8,080 bases of DNA. Origin: a bacterium. GTDB taxonomy: Bacteria > SM23-31 > JAUVVT01. The notes beneath the pieces are model-generated. The model made no database searches. It worked only from the letters and a program-made list of their open reading frames with translations, and was not told the DNA's origin. The stretch is from contig JAUWXV010000169.1 in assembly GCA_030616165.1 (NCBI GenBank), positions 1-8,080 on the forward strand, given 5' to 3'. A program made the translations under genes and the position numbers. Below are positions 7,429-8,080 of this stretch, piece after piece. How positions within the stretch are numbered: the stretch's first letter is position 1; the number at the start of each line of letters is the position of its first letter.

Positions 7429-7434
7429 CCTCCT
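7429..7434 (-). promoter_or_regulatory. Perfect AGGAGG Shine-Dalgarno before gmhB TTG start
   Basis: The minus strand reads TTAGGAGGAGTTGAATTTG. AGGAGG is eight bases from the TTG at 7420 and two bases from the TTG at 7426, so it decides in favour of the shorter protein. It is the strongest ribosome site in the window together with that of TPR copy A. Confidence 0.8.
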
Positions 7435-7454
7435 AACTGGTTCGCTTTTTATAT

Positions 7455-7481
7455 ATTATATTATTTAGATAAAAGTTTCAA
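7455..7481 (-). promoter_or_regulatory. Candidate promoter for the gmhB-to-glyA unit
   Basis: On the minus strand TTGAAA (7476-7481) and TATAAT (7455-7460) are separated by 15 bases; using the overlapping TAATAT instead gives 17. They sit between the glgA-like terminator and the gmhB ribosome site, where a promoter is needed. The region is nearly all A and T, so such matches occur easily by chance, and FCB bacteria may use a different -33/-7 consensus. Confidence 0.35.
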
Positions 7482-7484
7482 AAT

Positions 7485-7515
7485 AAAAAAAAGTCAGGTA
7501 AATAATTAACCTGAC
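7485..7515 (-). terminator. Rho-independent terminator of the glgA-like gene
   Basis: On the minus strand GTCAGGT and ACCTGAC form a perfect 7-bp stem (7493-7515) around a 9-base AT loop, followed at once by eight T residues. It begins 34 bases after the stop codon of the glgA-like gene. The T tract is only on the minus-strand 3' side, so it acts in that direction. It separates this gene from the gmhB unit. Confidence 0.85.
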
Positions 7516-7549
7516 AGGATTGTTTATTACAAAAATCCCAAAATTTAAA

Positions 7550-8080
7550 CTATTTCTGATTTCTCAAAGCAGAAGAATACATTTTTAAAAATTTTTTTGC
7601 AGTATTTTTCCATAAAAATTCTTCTTTCATACCGTTTTTCTGAATTATTCTCCATGTATTTTCTCTATTAAAGAGTTTAATAACATTTTTAAATTGCCTT
7701 AAAATTTCAGTCGAAGAATATTCTTTAATTAACAGACCATTACCAGAGTTATTCTGTGAACTAAATTCAACTATAATATCGGAAAACTCTCCCACATTTC
7801 TGACAATTGGAACAGTCCCGTACTTTAAACAGTTAAGAGGATTTATTTCATTCGGGTAATATAAGAAAGGCAGTAAAATTACATCACAGCCACCAATAAT
7901 AATGTGCATTAATTTTTCATTATCAGAAGAATAGAAACTAAAATTTTCAGGATAAAGGTTTTTATATTTTGTTAACTTTGACAATAATTTTTTTTCAATT
8001 TTCCCTGCAATAACAATTTGAAGTTTCAAGGCACTTAATTCTTTAGCAATATTTTCAATAACCTCAAAAATTCCCGAATT
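7550..8080 (-). CDS. Glycogen/starch synthase-like GT5 C-terminal part, degenerate active site, partial
   Basis: The frame is open from the right edge for 176 codons, so the start and N-terminal domain lie outside; the in-frame TTG at 8029 is not a real start. The visible part corresponds to the C-terminal Rossmann domain of GlgA (ADP-glucose to alpha-1,4-glucan). FEVIENIAKELSAL, LQIVIAGK, YPENFSFYSSDNEKLMHIII, GGCDVILLP and LKYGTVPIVR line up in order with GlgA, and NGMKEEFLWKNTAKKFLKMY matches the end. However, where GlgA has PSRFEPCGLxQLY this protein has PFLYYPNEINPLN, and TGGLAD is VGEFSD. The catalytic-site Glu (E. coli Glu377) is thus Tyr and the nucleotide-phosphate Gly pair is changed. 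The frame is intact, so this is not an obvious pseudogene. It could be an inactive or repurposed GlgA paralogue. It ends at the terminator downstream and is probably a separate transcription unit from gmhB. Confidence 0.82.
   Translation of the reverse strand, partial: NSGIFEVIENIAKELSALKLQIVIAGKIEKKLLSKLTKYKNLYPENFSFYSSDNEKLMHIIIGGCDVILLPFLYYPNEINPLNCLKYGTVPIVRNVGEFSDIIVEFSSQNNSGNGLLIKEYSSTEILRQFKNVIKLFNRENTWRIIQKNGMKEEFLWKNTAKKFLKMYSSALRNQK

Noticed and set aside
8027-8029. TTG at 8029 as the start of a 159-residue protein
   Set aside because: The frame stays open to the right edge, and the upstream codons (FEVIENIAKELSAL) match the expected GlgA helix, so the gene simply continues outside the window.

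Overview
The window is AT-rich and densely coding. Every gene I can support lies on the minus strand, so transcription runs from the right edge to the left edge. The protein families suggest a Gram-negative bacterium of the FCB superphylum (Ignavibacteria, Marinimicrobia or Cloacimonadota-like lineages). The evidence is a PorV/FadL-like outer-membrane barrel, a DNRLRE-type lipoprotein, and TPR lipoproteins with the PTKEDRF...YxWI tail that I associate with that group. The phylum is an inference; no rRNA or phylogenetic marker fixes it.

Layout in order of transcription. At the right edge is the C-terminal half of a glycogen/starch synthase-like GT5 protein (7550-8080, start outside the window). 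It ends in a clear intrinsic terminator (7485-7515). A new transcription unit probably starts just after, with a candidate promoter at about 7455-7481. It begins with a GmhB-like HAD phosphatase that has a perfect AGGAGG and a TTG start. Four envelope genes follow: a DNRLRE-type lipoprotein (5640-6776), an outer-membrane beta-barrel protein (4358-5560), and two tandem TPR lipoproteins about 85% identical over their bodies (3010-4293 and 1696-2976). The unit ends with rpiB (1227-1667) and glyA (1-1223, C-terminus cut by the left edge). Gaps from gmhB to glyA are short (3-79 bp) and I saw no terminator in them, so one operon is plausible.

How the genes may work together. rpiB and glyA are ordinary central metabolism (pentose phosphate and one-carbon/serine-glycine). 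GmhB would supply a heptose phosphate intermediate for surface polysaccharide, but no other heptose gene is visible. The middle four genes look like an uncharacterised envelope module: two or three kinds of lipid-anchored protein beside one barrel. This is the best candidate for an undescribed system, although its function cannot be read from sequence alone. The most striking single observation is that the GT5 protein has lost the residues that normally define the glycogen synthase active site. No stretch over 300 bases lacks a gene, and I saw no tRNA, rRNA, CRISPR array, insertion sequence or phage gene.
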